Below are positions 1 to 8,736 of a DNA stretch of 64,000 nucleotides, piece by piece. Source of the DNA: Salinimicrobium sp963739625 (GTDB taxonomy: Bacteria > Bacteroidota > Bacteroidia > Flavobacteriales > Flavobacteriaceae); contig CAVUAU010000019.1 of NCBI GenBank assembly GCA_963739625.1, positions 75,668 through 139,667 on the forward strand, written 5' to 3'. The first letter of the stretch is position 1. Every line of letters begins with the position of its first letter. The notes under the pieces are model-generated. The model was not told the DNA's origin, made no database searches, and saw nothing but the letters and a program-made list of their open reading frames with translations. A program made the translations under genes and the position numbers.

Positions 1-206
1 GTTGCCAACAGTAATACTCCATTGGTTGATAATGCCTCCTGCCGGTAAGCCAGTCCCAAAACATAGCCAATAATCAGGCTGCCCACGATATTAACAACCA
101 GTGTCCCAAGAGGAAGCACGGTGGCCTCATTCAGTTTTTTTGAGATGAGGAATCTTAGCACGCTTCCTGCACCTCCTCCAAGAAAGACAAGCAGCAGCTG
201 TTTCAT
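1..206 (-). CDS. crcB: Fluoride ion transporter CrcB/FluC, 5' part only
   Basis: Small dual-topology membrane channel that exports fluoride across the inner membrane. About 68 N-terminal residues lie in the window; the rest is beyond base 1. Visible family motifs are GGGAGSVLRF near residues 10-19 (the GGxxGAxxR loop) and GTLVVNIVGS around residues 34-43, each in a hydrophobic helix. The ATG at 206 overlaps the stop of the upstream SRPBCC gene as TAATG, so the two are probably translationally coupled. No upstream crcB fluoride riboswitch is seen because the gene is the second of a pair. Confidence 0.9.
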   Translation of the reverse strand, partial: MKQLLLVFLGGGAGSVLRFLISKKLNEATVLPLGTLVVNIVGSLIIGYVLGLAYRQEALSTNGVLLLA

Positions 207-1234
207 TACATTACAGGTATATAGATCTCAGTGATCCAAAGGGCAGGGTTGTCTTCCTCGGCAGGATCTGTAATATACATCTCAAAAGGCTGCCCCTGCG
301 GATTTACCTGTAGCCCGTTTTCTTCAATATATCTATAGGTTTTTTCCCAGGCTTCCGCAGCGTTGGTATGATTTCCTTTGAGGGTGGTTTTTACTACTTT
401 TTGAGGCTCCAGGTAGCCGTTGAGAATGGGACTTCCCTCGGGAGTGATAACCTGGCTTGGAGTGGGAACAGCAGCCGAAAAAATAGAGGTGCCGTTTCTT
501 TCATCCCTGCGGTTGTAGATCACCAGAGGTTTTCCACTTATGGAAATATTGTTGTTTTGCATGTATAGTCTCACCTGTTGAATCATGTTTGCAGCCCTGG
601 AGTTCACCTCTCCCAGTTTTGCGGCGGTTGAAGAATACATGTAGTAGCCGCCGCCATATTCGGTTAGGCCGTCAACATTTATCGAGTATTCCGCCATCTT
701 GCGGGTAACGTTAGCTTCAAGATCTTCGAGGCTTTTTTCGAAAATAGGCTGTAGCACCTCAACAAGATCATTTTCCTGGAGTGTAAAAGCCAGCTTGGCC
801 TTAAAGTCTTCAGATCCTTCCATTCTCCAGGTCACCCTTGTTTGGTCTCCTTCGGGTTCGAGAGTCCAAAGAATATTGGCTTCAGCTTCACCTATCATCG
901 TATTCATCACCACTACTTGCTGCAGCTGCTTGTAGGGAATACCTGAAACCGTAGTGATCTTTCCATCTCTTATCTCGTCTGAAGTCCAGGCCATTTCGCC
1001 ACCTTCTCCGGCGGATTTTTCGCCAAGATCAATGTTTGTTCCTTCCAGGTTGGACCAGGAATTCCAGCTCTTCCAGTTGGAAAGATCTGCGAGTTCCTTA
1101 TAGAGCATGGGAGCCGGTGCATCCATAACTTTGCTGGATTCTGCCGAAAAATCTCCGTCTTTAGTAGCTACGTAAATCGAACCGGCAATAAACACGATCA
1201 ATATTAAAAACAGCAGGTACTTGATAATCTTCAT
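206..1234 (-). CDS. SRPBCC family protein with C-terminal GyrI-like effector-binding domain
   Basis: 342 residues. Residues 5-24 form a hydrophobic N-terminal anchor, so the protein is probably held in the inner membrane. Residues about 30-180 resemble the SRPBCC/START ligand-binding fold (the WKSWNSW segment followed by alternating strands, as in polyketide-cyclase-like proteins). Residues about 190-342 resemble the GyrI-like/AraC effector-binding domain, including a TLKGNHTNAAEAW segment and an IYIPV end. The combination is common in Bacteroidota, usually annotated only by domains. The gene sits directly upstream of crcB with a one-base overlap. The natural ligand is unknown. Confidence 0.75.
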   Translation of the reverse strand: MKIIKYLLFLILIVFIAGSIYVATKDGDFSAESSKVMDAPAPMLYKELADLSNWKSWNSWSNLEGTNIDLGEKSAGEGGEMAWTSDEIRDGKITTVSGIPYKQLQQVVVMNTMIGEAEANILWTLEPEGDQTRVTWRMEGSEDFKAKLAFTLQENDLVEVLQPIFEKSLEDLEANVTRKMAEYSINVDGLTEYGGGYYMYSSTAAKLGEVNSRAANMIQQVRLYMQNNNISISGKPLVIYNRRDERNGTSIFSAAVPTPSQVITPEGSPILNGYLEPQKVVKTTLKGNHTNAAEAWEKTYRYIEENGLQVNPQGQPFEMYITDPAEEDNPALWITEIYIPVM

Positions 1235-1395
1235 GATGGTATGGCTGGTTTAGGTAATTATTGTGCTAATATAGTTAAATTGAATGATGCTTATTCTTAC
1301 ATTTGTTAAGAAAAATAACAAAAACCCCGTAGGAACAGTGACTTTTTTCTTTTCTGCGGAAAGTATGTATAATGTTAACAATTAACTATTTCCAA

Positions 1396-3435
1396 ATGAA
1401 ATTCAAAACTTCCCTGATGTTGCTCCTGGCAGCATCGACCTTATTTTCCTGTGCAGAAACGGCTGTTCAAAATCCTGCCGACACAGAAGCTGTAGCTCAA
1501 ACAGATGATTTTAATTACGTGGCAGATGAATTTGCCGATCTAAAGATCTTGCGATACCAGATCCCGGGCTGGGAAAACTTAAGCCTGAAAGAACAAAAAC
1601 TGGTGTACTACCTCACCCAGGCGGGCCTAAGCGGCCGTGATATCATCTGGGACCAAAATTACAAGTACAACCTAAAGATCAGGGAAGCGCTGGAGAAAAT
1701 TTATACCGGCTATGAAGGCGACAAAACTTCAGAAGATTGGAAGAATTTTGAAACCTATGTCAAAAGGGTGTGGTTCTCTAACGGGATCCATCATCATTAT
1801 TCCATGGACAAGATCAAACCCGGCTTCAGCAAAGAGTACTTTGATACCCTGCTTTCAGAAACCAATACAGATCTTTCAGGAGAAGCATACGAAGTCATCT
1901 TCAATAATGAAGATGTGAAAAAAGTAAATCTTGATGAGTCTAAAGGACTGGTAGAAGGTTCGGCCGTGAATTTCTATGGAGATGACGTGACTGCCGAAGA
2001 CGTGGCGCAGTTCTACGCTAAAAAACAGTCTCCCAATCCTTCAAAACCTCTTATGTTTGGTTTGAACTCCAAACTGGTCAAAGAGAACGGGCAGCTTGTA
2101 GAAAAGACCTGGAAAAGCGGTGGCATGTATGGTCCTGCTATAGACAAGATCATCTTTTGGCTTGAAAAAGCTAAAGGGGTAGCCGAAAATGACAAACAGG
2201 CTGATGCTCTTGGACTTCTAATTGACTACTACAAAACAGGCGACCTTCAAACCTGGGATGACTATAACATCGCATGGGTAGAAGCAACCGAAGGAAATAT
2301 CGACTACATCAACAGCTTTATTGAAGTGTACAATGATCCTCTTGGTTACAGCGGTTCTTATGAATCTATCGTACAGATCAAGGATTTTGATATGAGCCGG
2401 AAAATGCAGGTTGTTGAAGATAACGTGCAGTGGTTTGAAGATAATTCACCTTTGATGGAGGAGCACAAGAAGGACTCTGTTGTTGGGGTAACCTATAAAA
2501 CAGTCATCGTGGCAGGAGAATCTGGCGATGCCTCTCCAAGTACGCCAATTGGAGTAAACCTTCCAAACTCAAACTGGATTAGAAAGGCCCACGGAAGCAA
2601 ATCTGTTTCTCTTGGAAACATCATCAACGCCTATAACAATGCCGGTTCAACCGGAAGGCTGCAGGAATTTGCCAATGACGAGGAGGAGATTGCTCTTGAA
2701 GAAGAATATGGAGAACTTGCTGATAAATTGCACACCGCACTTCACGAAGTGGTGGGGCATGCATCAGGCCAGTTGAATCCCGGTGTTGGGGAGACCAAAG
2801 AAACCCTTAAAAGTTACGCTTCTACTTTAGAGGAAGGCCGTGCCGACCTGGTTGGTCTTTATTACCTTATGGATCCAAAGCTCCAGGAGCTTGGGCTGGT
2901 TGATGATTACAAAAAGGTAGGAAAAGCTGCTTACGACGGGTATATTAGAAATGGATTAATGACCCAGCTCATTCGCCTTGAACCGGGTGCAGATATTGAG
3001 GAAGCTCACATGAGAAACCGCCAGTGGGTGAGTGCCTGGGTATTTGAAAAAGGTCGTGAAAAAGGCATTATTGAGAAGAATGTTCGAGATGGCAAGACCT
3101 ATTTCAACATTACAGATTATGATGCGCTACGTGATCTTTTCGGGCAGTTGTTGAGGGAAACCCAAAGAATAAAGTCTGAAGGAGATTATGAAGCCGCTAA
3201 GAATTTGGTGGAGAACTACGGTGTAAAAGTAGATCAAGACCTGCACCAGGAGGTGCTAAAAAGAAACGCGGCCTTCAAGTCTGCTCCTTACAGCGGATTC
3301 ATCAATCCGGAATTGGTGCCTGAAGTTGACGAAGATGGCGAAATTATAGCCATTCGTGTAGAGCAACCTGCTTCTTTTGAAGACCAGATGCTTAAATACT
3401 CACAGGAATATCATTTTCTTCCGGTCAATAACTAG
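1396..3435 (+). CDS. Dipeptidyl-peptidase 3 family zinc metallopeptidase (M49), lipoprotein
   Basis: Zinc exopeptidase expected to release dipeptides from peptide N-termini. I start it at the ATG at 1396, which gives a lipoprotein signal peptide (MKFKTSLMLLLAASTLFSC) with the lipobox cysteine at residue 19; an in-frame ATG lies 24 bases upstream. The M49 zinc motif HExxGH is HEVVGH at residues 450-455 followed by ASG, and the second motif EExRAD is EEGRAD at 479-484. About 679 residues is normal for the family. Human DPP3 is cytosolic, so the lipobox implies export to the periplasm or outer membrane here. A strong terminator follows at once. Confidence 0.92.
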   Translation: MKFKTSLMLLLAASTLFSCAETAVQNPADTEAVAQTDDFNYVADEFADLKILRYQIPGWENLSLKEQKLVYYLTQAGLSGRDIIWDQNYKYNLKIREALEKIYTGYEGDKTSEDWKNFETYVKRVWFSNGIHHHYSMDKIKPGFSKEYFDTLLSETNTDLSGEAYEVIFNNEDVKKVNLDESKGLVEGSAVNFYGDDVTAEDVAQFYAKKQSPNPSKPLMFGLNSKLVKENGQLVEKTWKSGGMYGPAIDKIIFWLEKAKGVAENDKQADALGLLIDYYKTGDLQTWDDYNIAWVEATEGNIDYINSFIEVYNDPLGYSGSYESIVQIKDFDMSRKMQVVEDNVQWFEDNSPLMEEHKKDSVVGVTYKTVIVAGESGDASPSTPIGVNLPNSNWIRKAHGSKSVSLGNIINAYNNAGSTGRLQEFANDEEEIALEEEYGELADKLHTALHEVVGHASGQLNPGVGETKETLKSYASTLEEGRADLVGLYYLMDPKLQELGLVDDYKKVGKAAYDGYIRNGLMTQLIRLEPGADIEEAHMRNRQWVSAWVFEKGREKGIIEKNVRDGKTYFNITDYDALRDLFGQLLRETQRIKSEGDYEAAKNLVENYGVKVDQDLHQEVLKRNAAFKSAPYSGFINPELVPEVDEDGEIIAIRVEQPASFEDQMLKYSQEYHFLPVNN

Positions 3436-3450
3436 GTCTCAAAAAGACCA

Positions 3451-3485
3451 AAAAAACCGCCACTCCTCACGGGATGGCGGTTTTT
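3451..3485. terminator. Bidirectional intrinsic terminator
   Basis: Perfect stem AAAACCGCCA / TGGCGGTTTT with flanking A and T runs lies between the DPP3 stop and the end of the convergent small-protein gene, and can serve both strands. Confidence 0.85.
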
Positions 3486-3505
3486 GCTTTTTATACAAAG
3501 GGAGA

Positions 3506-3694
3506 TCAGTCTTTAAGGAAACCCTTCAGAACAAATAAAAGAGCGACAAAAAGAAGAAAGGCAATAAAAACATACAACGTGCCCTTGTAGTATTTTTGGT
3601 GTAACTTCAGGTCTTTTCTGTAAGTATAGATGATGATGCCAACAAAGACAATAAAGAAAATTCCAGCAAAGACCAGTTGGCCGGTAGTAAACAT
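3506..3694 (-). CDS. Small two-helix membrane protein
   Basis: 62 residues with two predicted membrane helices, about residues 6-23 and 40-58, joined by a basic loop (YRKDLKLHQKYYKG). I do not recognise a named family, though short proteins of this shape are frequent in Flavobacteriaceae and often annotated hypothetical. It is convergent with the DPP3 gene, shares its terminator, and is divergent from the MazG-like gene. Function unknown. Confidence 0.65.
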   Translation of the reverse strand: MFTTGQLVFAGIFFIVFVGIIIYTYRKDLKLHQKYYKGTLYVFIAFLLFVALLFVLKGFLKD

Positions 3695-3728
3695 TGTTTT
3701 AAATTTTGTGCGAAGTTAAAGTTTTAGC

Positions 3729-4109
3729 ATGAAAAAAAGATTAAAAGCTGTGGCAGAGTTTCATTCTGCTTTTGGATTGGGAGTGTCTGGAGAACCTACT
3801 GCAGGTCTTGCTTCGGAAACCCTTCAACTGCGTTATGAGTTGATGAAAGAGGAGAATGAGGAGTACCTGCAGGCGGCAATGAAGCGGGATCTTCCAGAGG
3901 TAGCCGATGCCCTCGGGGATATGTTATACATTCTTTGTGGAACCATTCTGGAACACGGGCTGCAGGATAAAATAGAAGAAGTATTTGAGGAAATTCAAAA
4001 AAGCAATATGAGTAAACTGGGCGCCAACGGGAAACCGGTATATCGCAAAGATGGGAAGGTCTTGAAGGGGCCTCACTATTTTAAACCCGATCTAAAAAAG
4101 CTTTTTTGA
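3729..4109 (+). CDS. MazG-like / phosphoribosyl-ATP pyrophosphohydrolase-like NTP pyrophosphatase
   Basis: 126 residues of the all-alpha NTP pyrophosphatase superfamily (PRA-PH/MazG type). The metal-binding motif is visible as EENEE at residues 41-45 and EVADALGD at 57-64 (ExxE...ExxD pattern). It probably hydrolyses non-canonical or excess nucleoside triphosphates to monophosphates; the substrate is not determinable from sequence. It is not in a histidine operon, so a HisE role is unlikely. Its stop codon lies inside a 16-base A/T-tract palindrome (4093-4108), and the lipoprotein gene starts 26 bases later. Confidence 0.8.
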   Translation: MKKRLKAVAEFHSAFGLGVSGEPTAGLASETLQLRYELMKEENEEYLQAAMKRDLPEVADALGDMLYILCGTILEHGLQDKIEEVFEEIQKSNMSKLGANGKPVYRKDGKVLKGPHYFKPDLKKLF

Positions 4110-4135
4110 CAGGAGTTTGTTTTTTATCTTCAGGT

Positions 4136-4586
4136 ATGAGAAAGTTGCTTTTACTTCTGATTTTGGGTGTAATTACTTCCTGCGGAAATGACCAAAAAAG
4201 GAATGTTGATCCTACTGAAGTAAGGCAGGAAAGGGAAAACCTGGAAAGAGATACAGCAGGTATTTCCGATGATTTTCTCGTTTACAAACCTTCCAAAAAT
4301 GACAAAATTTCATCGCCTTTAGAAATAAGAGGAGAAGGCGAGGGGAAGCTGGTATTTTGAAGGTCAATTTCCCTTTGAGTTGGTTAATGAGGATAATAAA
4401 ATTTTAGTGCAAGGGACTGCAAAAGCTGATGCAGATTGGATGACAGAGGAATTTGTGCCGTTTTCTGCAGAAGTGGAATTTGACGCGGGTAATTCAGAAG
4501 AAGGCAGCCTTATTTTCAGGCGTTCCAACCCTTCGGGATTACCGGAAAACGATAGGTACTATCGTCTTCCGGTATATTTTAATTAG
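4136..4586 (+). CDS. Gmad2-domain lipoprotein, frame broken at 4342-4345
   Basis: Lipoprotein signal MRKLLLLLILGVITSC (lipobox Cys 16), a short charged linker, then a Gmad2 immunoglobulin-like domain. The frame stops at 4358-4360 after EGEGKLVF, but the adjacent frame continues with the expected domain: SWYFEGQFPFELVNED, then DWMTEEFVPFSAEVEF and NPSGLPENDRYYRLPV. Removing one G from the GGGG run at 4342-4345 restores one continuous reading frame of about 149 residues. A sequencing error is therefore more likely than a true pseudogene. Gmad2 domains occur in envelope proteins; the function is unknown. Confidence 0.75.
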
Positions 4587-4589
4587 CAG

Positions 4590-5666
4590 TTACTGTTTTT
4601 CTACAAGGTATCTCCAGCCGTGTTTGTCTTCGGTCTTGTTGTATTGAATGTTCATCAACTTTGTTTTGAAGAAACTGGCGTAGGAATCCTCCTGGTCGGG
4701 GATCTCAAATTTATTTCCGAGGTGTCCAAAACCTTTAATAGGGTTAATGGTAGCAGCGGTTCCTGCTCCAAACATCTCTTTCAATTCACCTTTTTCGGCG
4801 GCCTCTACAACTTCTTTGACCGTTACCCGTCTCACTTCAAGAGGAATGTCATATTCTTCGGCCAGGGTGATTACGCTTCGGCGGGTAACCCCGTCGAGAA
4901 TCCTGTCACTGGTAGGCGCGGTTAGCAAAGTATCTCCAATTCTAAAGAAAATATTCATTGTACCCGCCTCTTCAAGAAATTCGTGAGCTTTGGCGTCTGT
5001 CCAAACAATTTGCTGGTAACCGGCTTCTTTGGCAAGGTTGGTAGGGTAGAACTGCGCTCCATAGTTGCCGGCTGCTTTTGCATATCCAACACCGCCATCG
5101 GCTGCACGGCTAAACTTGTCGGCAAACAGCACACGGACTTCCCCACTGTAGTAGGCCTTCGCCGGAGAACAAATGATCATGAACCTGTAAGTTGATGAAG
5201 GCGCAGCAGATACTCCGGGTTCTGTAGCGATCACAAAAGGCCTAATGTAAAGCGAATTTCCAAAGCCTTTTTTGATCCAGTCACGGTCAAGGTTGAGGAG
5301 CGTTTCAAGACCTTCAAAAAACACCTCTTTTGGAAACTCAGGAATGGCAAGCCTAACCGAAGATTTGTTAAAGCGTTCAATGTTAGCATCCGGTCTAAAC
5401 ATCCACACCTGGTCCTGGTCATCTTTAAAGGCTTTCATGCCTTCAAAGATTGCCTGCCCATAGTGAAAAACTTTTGCTGAAGGTTCTAATTCTATGGGGC
5501 CGTATGGCTGGATCTTGGGTGTTTGCCATTCTCCATCCACATAATCACAGATCATCATATGATCTGTAAACACATTACCAAATTTTAAATTATCAAAATC
5601 AACCGAACCGATTTTTGAGGTTTCTGCCTCAACTACATCGATTGCGAGAGGTATACGATCTTTCAT
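4590..5666 (-). CDS. ilvE: Branched-chain amino acid aminotransferase
   Basis: 358-residue class IV PLP aminotransferase that transfers amino groups between glutamate and the 2-oxo acids of leucine, isoleucine and valine. The PLP lysine is K197 in GYAKAAGNYG, and the class signature EEAGTMN is near residue 232. HYGQAIFEGMKA around residues 68-79 is typical of the long (BCAT2/ilvE type 2) subgroup. It is a single-gene unit convergent with the Gmad2 lipoprotein gene, with only three bases between the stops. A possible -7 element (CAAATTTA on this strand's complement, 5681-5688) lies just upstream. Confidence 0.95.
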   Translation of the reverse strand: MKDRIPLAIDVVEAETSKIGSVDFDNLKFGNVFTDHMMICDYVDGEWQTPKIQPYGPIELEPSAKVFHYGQAIFEGMKAFKDDQDQVWMFRPDANIERFNKSSVRLAIPEFPKEVFFEGLETLLNLDRDWIKKGFGNSLYIRPFVIATEPGVSAAPSSTYRFMIICSPAKAYYSGEVRVLFADKFSRAADGGVGYAKAAGNYGAQFYPTNLAKEAGYQQIVWTDAKAHEFLEEAGTMNIFFRIGDTLLTAPTSDRILDGVTRRSVITLAEEYDIPLEVRRVTVKEVVEAAEKGELKEMFGAGTAATINPIKGFGHLGNKFEIPDQEDSYASFFKTKLMNIQYNKTEDKHGWRYLVEKQ

Positions 5667-6186
5667 TTACTTAGTTTTTGCAAATTTACTGAATTAAAAA
5701 CAGTTAAAGAAGCGGGGCTCTCCCTAATTTTATCTTAAATTAAAGCCTTTGCATCCCCCTTTTCCAGACTTTAAAGCCATGAAAAAAAGCTCTTTTTTGA
5801 GTCTGTTATTCCGGGTAATGTTATGTTTTTCAGATGTTTCACGGAATGTTTTGAATTTCTAATTTTTTCTTGGATGACGGAAATTTTGTTTCTGAAAAAG
5901 TGCTTTTATTTGAAGAGATGTAGTAGGGCTGTCGAAATCTGCGGAAATGGGGCGGCAATAAAGGAATTTTTTGAGCCGAAATAGCTGCAATATGGGAGTT
6001 AAACAACTGCTGAAGCAACCTGATGCATATTGATCCTGCGGGCTTATGGTGAGCTTCAAAGATTATGCTTTCTTTGTACCTAAGAACATCGGCAGAAGAG
6101 TAGCAATCTTCAGAACTATTAGAGGTAATAATAAAACTTTCAGCAATTTTCTCTTCCGCCCGATTTTTAAAAAATAAGAGAGTCAA
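5667..6186. other. 520-base stretch with no convincing gene
   Basis: Apart from a possible ilvE promoter at its left end, I see no supported gene. Both strands are broken by stops or carry only low-quality frames. The long minus-strand frame entering from mnmD is antisense to that gene and has no family features. A 27-residue frame from the ATG at 5779 starts like a signal peptide (MKKSSFLSLLF) but stops at once; it could be a remnant. No strong hairpin or repeat was found. Confidence 0.5.
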
Positions 6187-6873
6187 TTGAAACGAGAGAT
6201 CATTAAAACCGGCGATGGTTCGGTCACCATTTTCCTTCCCGAATGGAATGAACATTACCATTCCCGCCATGGGGCAATCCAGGAAGCCTTGCACGTCTTT
6301 ATCAAAAGCGGGTTTGAACATTTCACAAGGAACACATCCCGTAAGAACTTTAGCATTCTGGAGATTGGTTTCGGTACCGGGTTGAATGCACTCGTGAGCT
6401 TTTTTGCCGCCCGTGCAAAAGGAGTTGTTGTTGAGTATACGGGTGTAGAGGCTTATCCTGTCGTTTCCGAAGAATTAGAGTGTCTCAACTATCCTGCTTC
6501 TTTTGAGGGCGAAGAAAAGCTGGCAGGGGAAATATTCAATAGGATCCACAGCAGTAACTGGGGTGAAAAAGGAAAAATCTCAGAAGAATTTCTGCTCACA
6601 AAGCAACAAAAGTTTTTTAATGAAATAGATGAGGTTGAGAGTTTTGACCTGGTCTTTTTTGATGCATTTGGTCCAAGGGTGCAGCCCGAACTGTGGACAG
6701 AAGAGATCTTCGAAAAAATGTATAAAGCCTTACGAGCCGGAGGGGTTTTAGTCACATATTCTGCAAAAGGAAGTGTAAGAAGAGCGATGCAGGCGGTTGG
6801 GTTTGAAGTAGAACGTATTCCTGGTCCGCCCGGGAAGAGGGAAATGCTTAGAGCTTCAAAACCTGCGGTATAG
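6187..6873 (+). CDS. mnmD: tRNA 5-methylaminomethyl-2-thiouridine methyltransferase MnmD
   Basis: 228 residues. SAM-dependent methyltransferase catalysing the last step of mnm5s2U34 synthesis in tRNA. Bacteroidota have MnmD as a free-standing protein rather than fused as in E. coli MnmC. The opening KREIIKTGDGSVTIFLPEWNEHYHS with the HYHSRHGAIQEA motif and the SAM loop LEIGFGTGLNAL are diagnostic; DLVFFDAFGPRVQPELW is the catalytic DAF-P region. The start is taken as TTG at 6187, since no ATG precedes the conserved region. Only non-coding sequence is visible upstream. Confidence 0.9.
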   Translation: MKREIIKTGDGSVTIFLPEWNEHYHSRHGAIQEALHVFIKSGFEHFTRNTSRKNFSILEIGFGTGLNALVSFFAARAKGVVVEYTGVEAYPVVSEELECLNYPASFEGEEKLAGEIFNRIHSSNWGEKGKISEEFLLTKQQKFFNEIDEVESFDLVFFDAFGPRVQPELWTEEIFEKMYKALRAGGVLVTYSAKGSVRRAMQAVGFEVERIPGPPGKREMLRASKPAV

Positions 6874-6949
6874 CTGTATTCTTGTTAAACCTTTAATAAT
6901 TAATAACTTTGAGTTTGGTCAAATTCCTAACTTGAAAAGAAAAAATGCA

Positions 6950-7867
6950 ATGCGGGTATTGATTACCGGGGCTACCGGTCTAATAGGAAAAAAAATAACC
7001 AGTCTTTGCCATGAAAAAGGATTTGATGTAAGCTATCTTACTCATAGCAAACACAAACTTGAGGAAAGAGAAGATTACAGGGGCTTTTACTGGAACCCTC
7101 GTAAGGGAGAGATTGACACCACCTGTCTTGAGGGAGTGGGGGCGATCATTAATCTCGCCGGGGCGAGTGTTTTTCAACCCTGGACCAGCCAAAACAAGAA
7201 AAAAATTCTCAACAGTCGTATTGATTCTCTCAACCTGCTTTACAAAACATTGACAGAGAATGAACATGAGGTAGGGCAGCTGATTTCTGCCAGTGCCATA
7301 GGGATCTATCCCAGTTCTACACAGAAAATGCATTATGAAGATGAGCAGGAGATTGCCGACGGTTTTCTGGGGAAAGTGGTGCAACAATGGGAATTGGCTG
7401 CAGATCAGTTCAACAAGCTTGATCTAAGGGTGGCAAAAATTAGAATCGGTCTGGTATTGTCAAACGATGGGGGCGCTTTACCACAGATGGAGCGACCAAT
7501 AAAGTATAATGTGGGCACCGCATTGGGCAGTGGAACCCAATGGCAGTCGTGGATACACATCAAGGACCTGGCAAGGATTTTCCTGCATGTCCTCGAAAAA
7601 GGTCTAACCGGGGTGTACAATGGAGTGGCTCCAAACCCGGTGACTCACCAGGATTTGATGGAACAGCTGGCGAGAACCATGGGCAAGTCGCTTTGGTTAC
7701 CAAAAATTCCGGTTCTTCTGTTGAAAACGATCATGGGAGAAATGTCATCGGTAGTGTTAGACAGCCAATTGGTAAGCAGTAAAAAAATTCAGGACAGTGG
7801 GTTCAACTTTTATTTTATCAATCTTCAACCGGCATTTGACGATTTATGGCAAAAGAAAGCCGGCTGA
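6950..7867 (+). CDS. TIGR01777 family NAD-dependent epimerase/dehydratase (SDR39U1-like)
   Basis: 305 residues, extended short-chain dehydrogenase fold. The Rossmann glycine motif GATGLIGKKI is at residues 6-15, followed by INLAGASVF and the typical SASAIGIYP segment. A DUF1731-like C-terminus is present (MGKSLWLPKIPVLLLK, then VLDSQLVSSKKI). Start chosen at the ATG at 6950; a TTG 18 bases upstream is also in frame. The substrate is unknown for the whole family (YfcH in E. coli). The stop codon lies inside the downstream terminator stem. Confidence 0.88.
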   Translation: MRVLITGATGLIGKKITSLCHEKGFDVSYLTHSKHKLEEREDYRGFYWNPRKGEIDTTCLEGVGAIINLAGASVFQPWTSQNKKKILNSRIDSLNLLYKTLTENEHEVGQLISASAIGIYPSSTQKMHYEDEQEIADGFLGKVVQQWELAADQFNKLDLRVAKIRIGLVLSNDGGALPQMERPIKYNVGTALGSGTQWQSWIHIKDLARIFLHVLEKGLTGVYNGVAPNPVTHQDLMEQLARTMGKSLWLPKIPVLLLKTIMGEMSSVVLDSQLVSSKKIQDSGFNFYFINLQPAFDDLWQKKAG

Positions 7868-7886
7868 AGAGCCGGCTTTAGATAAT
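7856..7886 (+). terminator. Hairpin terminator overlapping the stop codon
   Basis: Perfect 10-base stem AAAGCCGGCT / AGCCGGCTTT with a GAAG loop begins inside the last codons of the TIGR01777 gene. The T run after the stem is short on the plus strand, and the A run on its other side allows use from the minus strand for the YceI gene. Confidence 0.7.
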
Positions 7887-7902
7887 CGAAAAAAGATAGA
7901 CT

Positions 7903-8580
7903 TTAGGATCTTTTTGCTTTTACATTAATCGTGAGTTCCATATCATCGCTAATGAATTTATCCCCCAGATTGTCGAAAACTGTTTTTGAACCGTAGTTCA
8001 CTTTCCAGTCTGTCCTGTCAATAGTGAAGGTTTCGCTCTTAAGATTGATCACATCGTCTTCTATACTGGTGGTCACAGGAAATTCAATGTGCTTTGTTTC
8101 ATCCTTAATGGTAAGGTTGCCTTGCAGCATCTTTTTTCCATTGCTCTCACTAAGACCGGTGATCTCAAAAGTTGCTGTAGGGAATTTGTTAACGTTGAAG
8201 AAGTCGGTTTCTTTGCCCTCCACAGTTCCCTTGAGATGGTTTTCCAGATTCGCGCGGGATTCTTCATCCATACCCTCGTCTGTAACAGCTATGCTGTTCA
8301 TGTTAATAATGACTTTCCCGCCGGTGATCTCTTTGGCGTTAGCTGTGAGTTGACCATCTTGAATGTCAATGGTACCTCTGTGTTCCCCGGTAGGTTTGGT
8401 GCCTCTCCAGGTAACCGTTGAGGCAGTGGTGTCGATTTCAAAAATAGCTGCTTCTTCTGTACTCGCTGCAACTTCCCTGGCATCAGCTGCCTTTACTTCG
8501 TTTTGTTTGTCACTTTTACAGGAGATACTGCTTACTGCAATTCCTGCTACAAGTACAAGATTTAGAACTGTTTTCTTCAT
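7903..8580 (-). CDS. YceI family lipoprotein
   Basis: 225 residues. Lipoprotein signal with lipobox SISC (Cys 21), an Ala/Glu-rich linker, then the YceI lipocalin-like barrel from about residue 47 (FEIDTTASTVTWRGTKPTGEHRG...) to the end, including DFFNVNKFPTATFEITG and the late TFTIDRTDWKVNYGS. YceI proteins bind isoprenoid or other amphipathic lipids in the periplasm. Transcribed alone; a possible -7 element (TAATTTTG read on the minus strand) is at 8608-8615. Convergent with the TIGR01777 gene. Confidence 0.9.
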   Translation of the reverse strand: MKKTVLNLVLVAGIAVSSISCKSDKQNEVKAADAREVAASTEEAAIFEIDTTASTVTWRGTKPTGEHRGTIDIQDGQLTANAKEITGGKVIINMNSIAVTDEGMDEESRANLENHLKGTVEGKETDFFNVNKFPTATFEITGLSESNGKKMLQGNLTIKDETKHIEFPVTTSIEDDVINLKSETFTIDRTDWKVNYGSKTVFDNLGDKFISDDMELTINVKAKRS

Positions 8581-8670
8581 TGGTTAAAATAGTTTGAATT
8601 TAACCGACAAAATTAGAACTTCGGCCCTCCAAAAAATCTTAAGGAAATACTAAACTTTACCCGTGACATT

Positions 8671-8702
8671 TTGACATTTTGATGTTATTGGCAGCACTTT
8701 TG
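8671..8702 (+). promoter_or_regulatory. Probable grpE-dnaJ promoter (TTG-N21-CACTTTTG)
   Basis: TTGACA at 8671 and CACTTTTG at 8695-8702 match the Bacteroidota -33/-7 layout (TTG and TAnnTTTG) with one deviation in the -7 box. The grpE ATG follows 34 bases later. No CIRCE element is seen. Confidence 0.45.
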
Positions 8703-8736
8703 TCTAATGTATCACGGAAAAATAAATTATCGAAAA

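Noticed and set aside
5839..6321. 160-residue minus-strand frame over the mnmD start and the preceding gap
   Set aside because: Half is antisense to mnmD; composition and lack of motifs indicate a chance frame.
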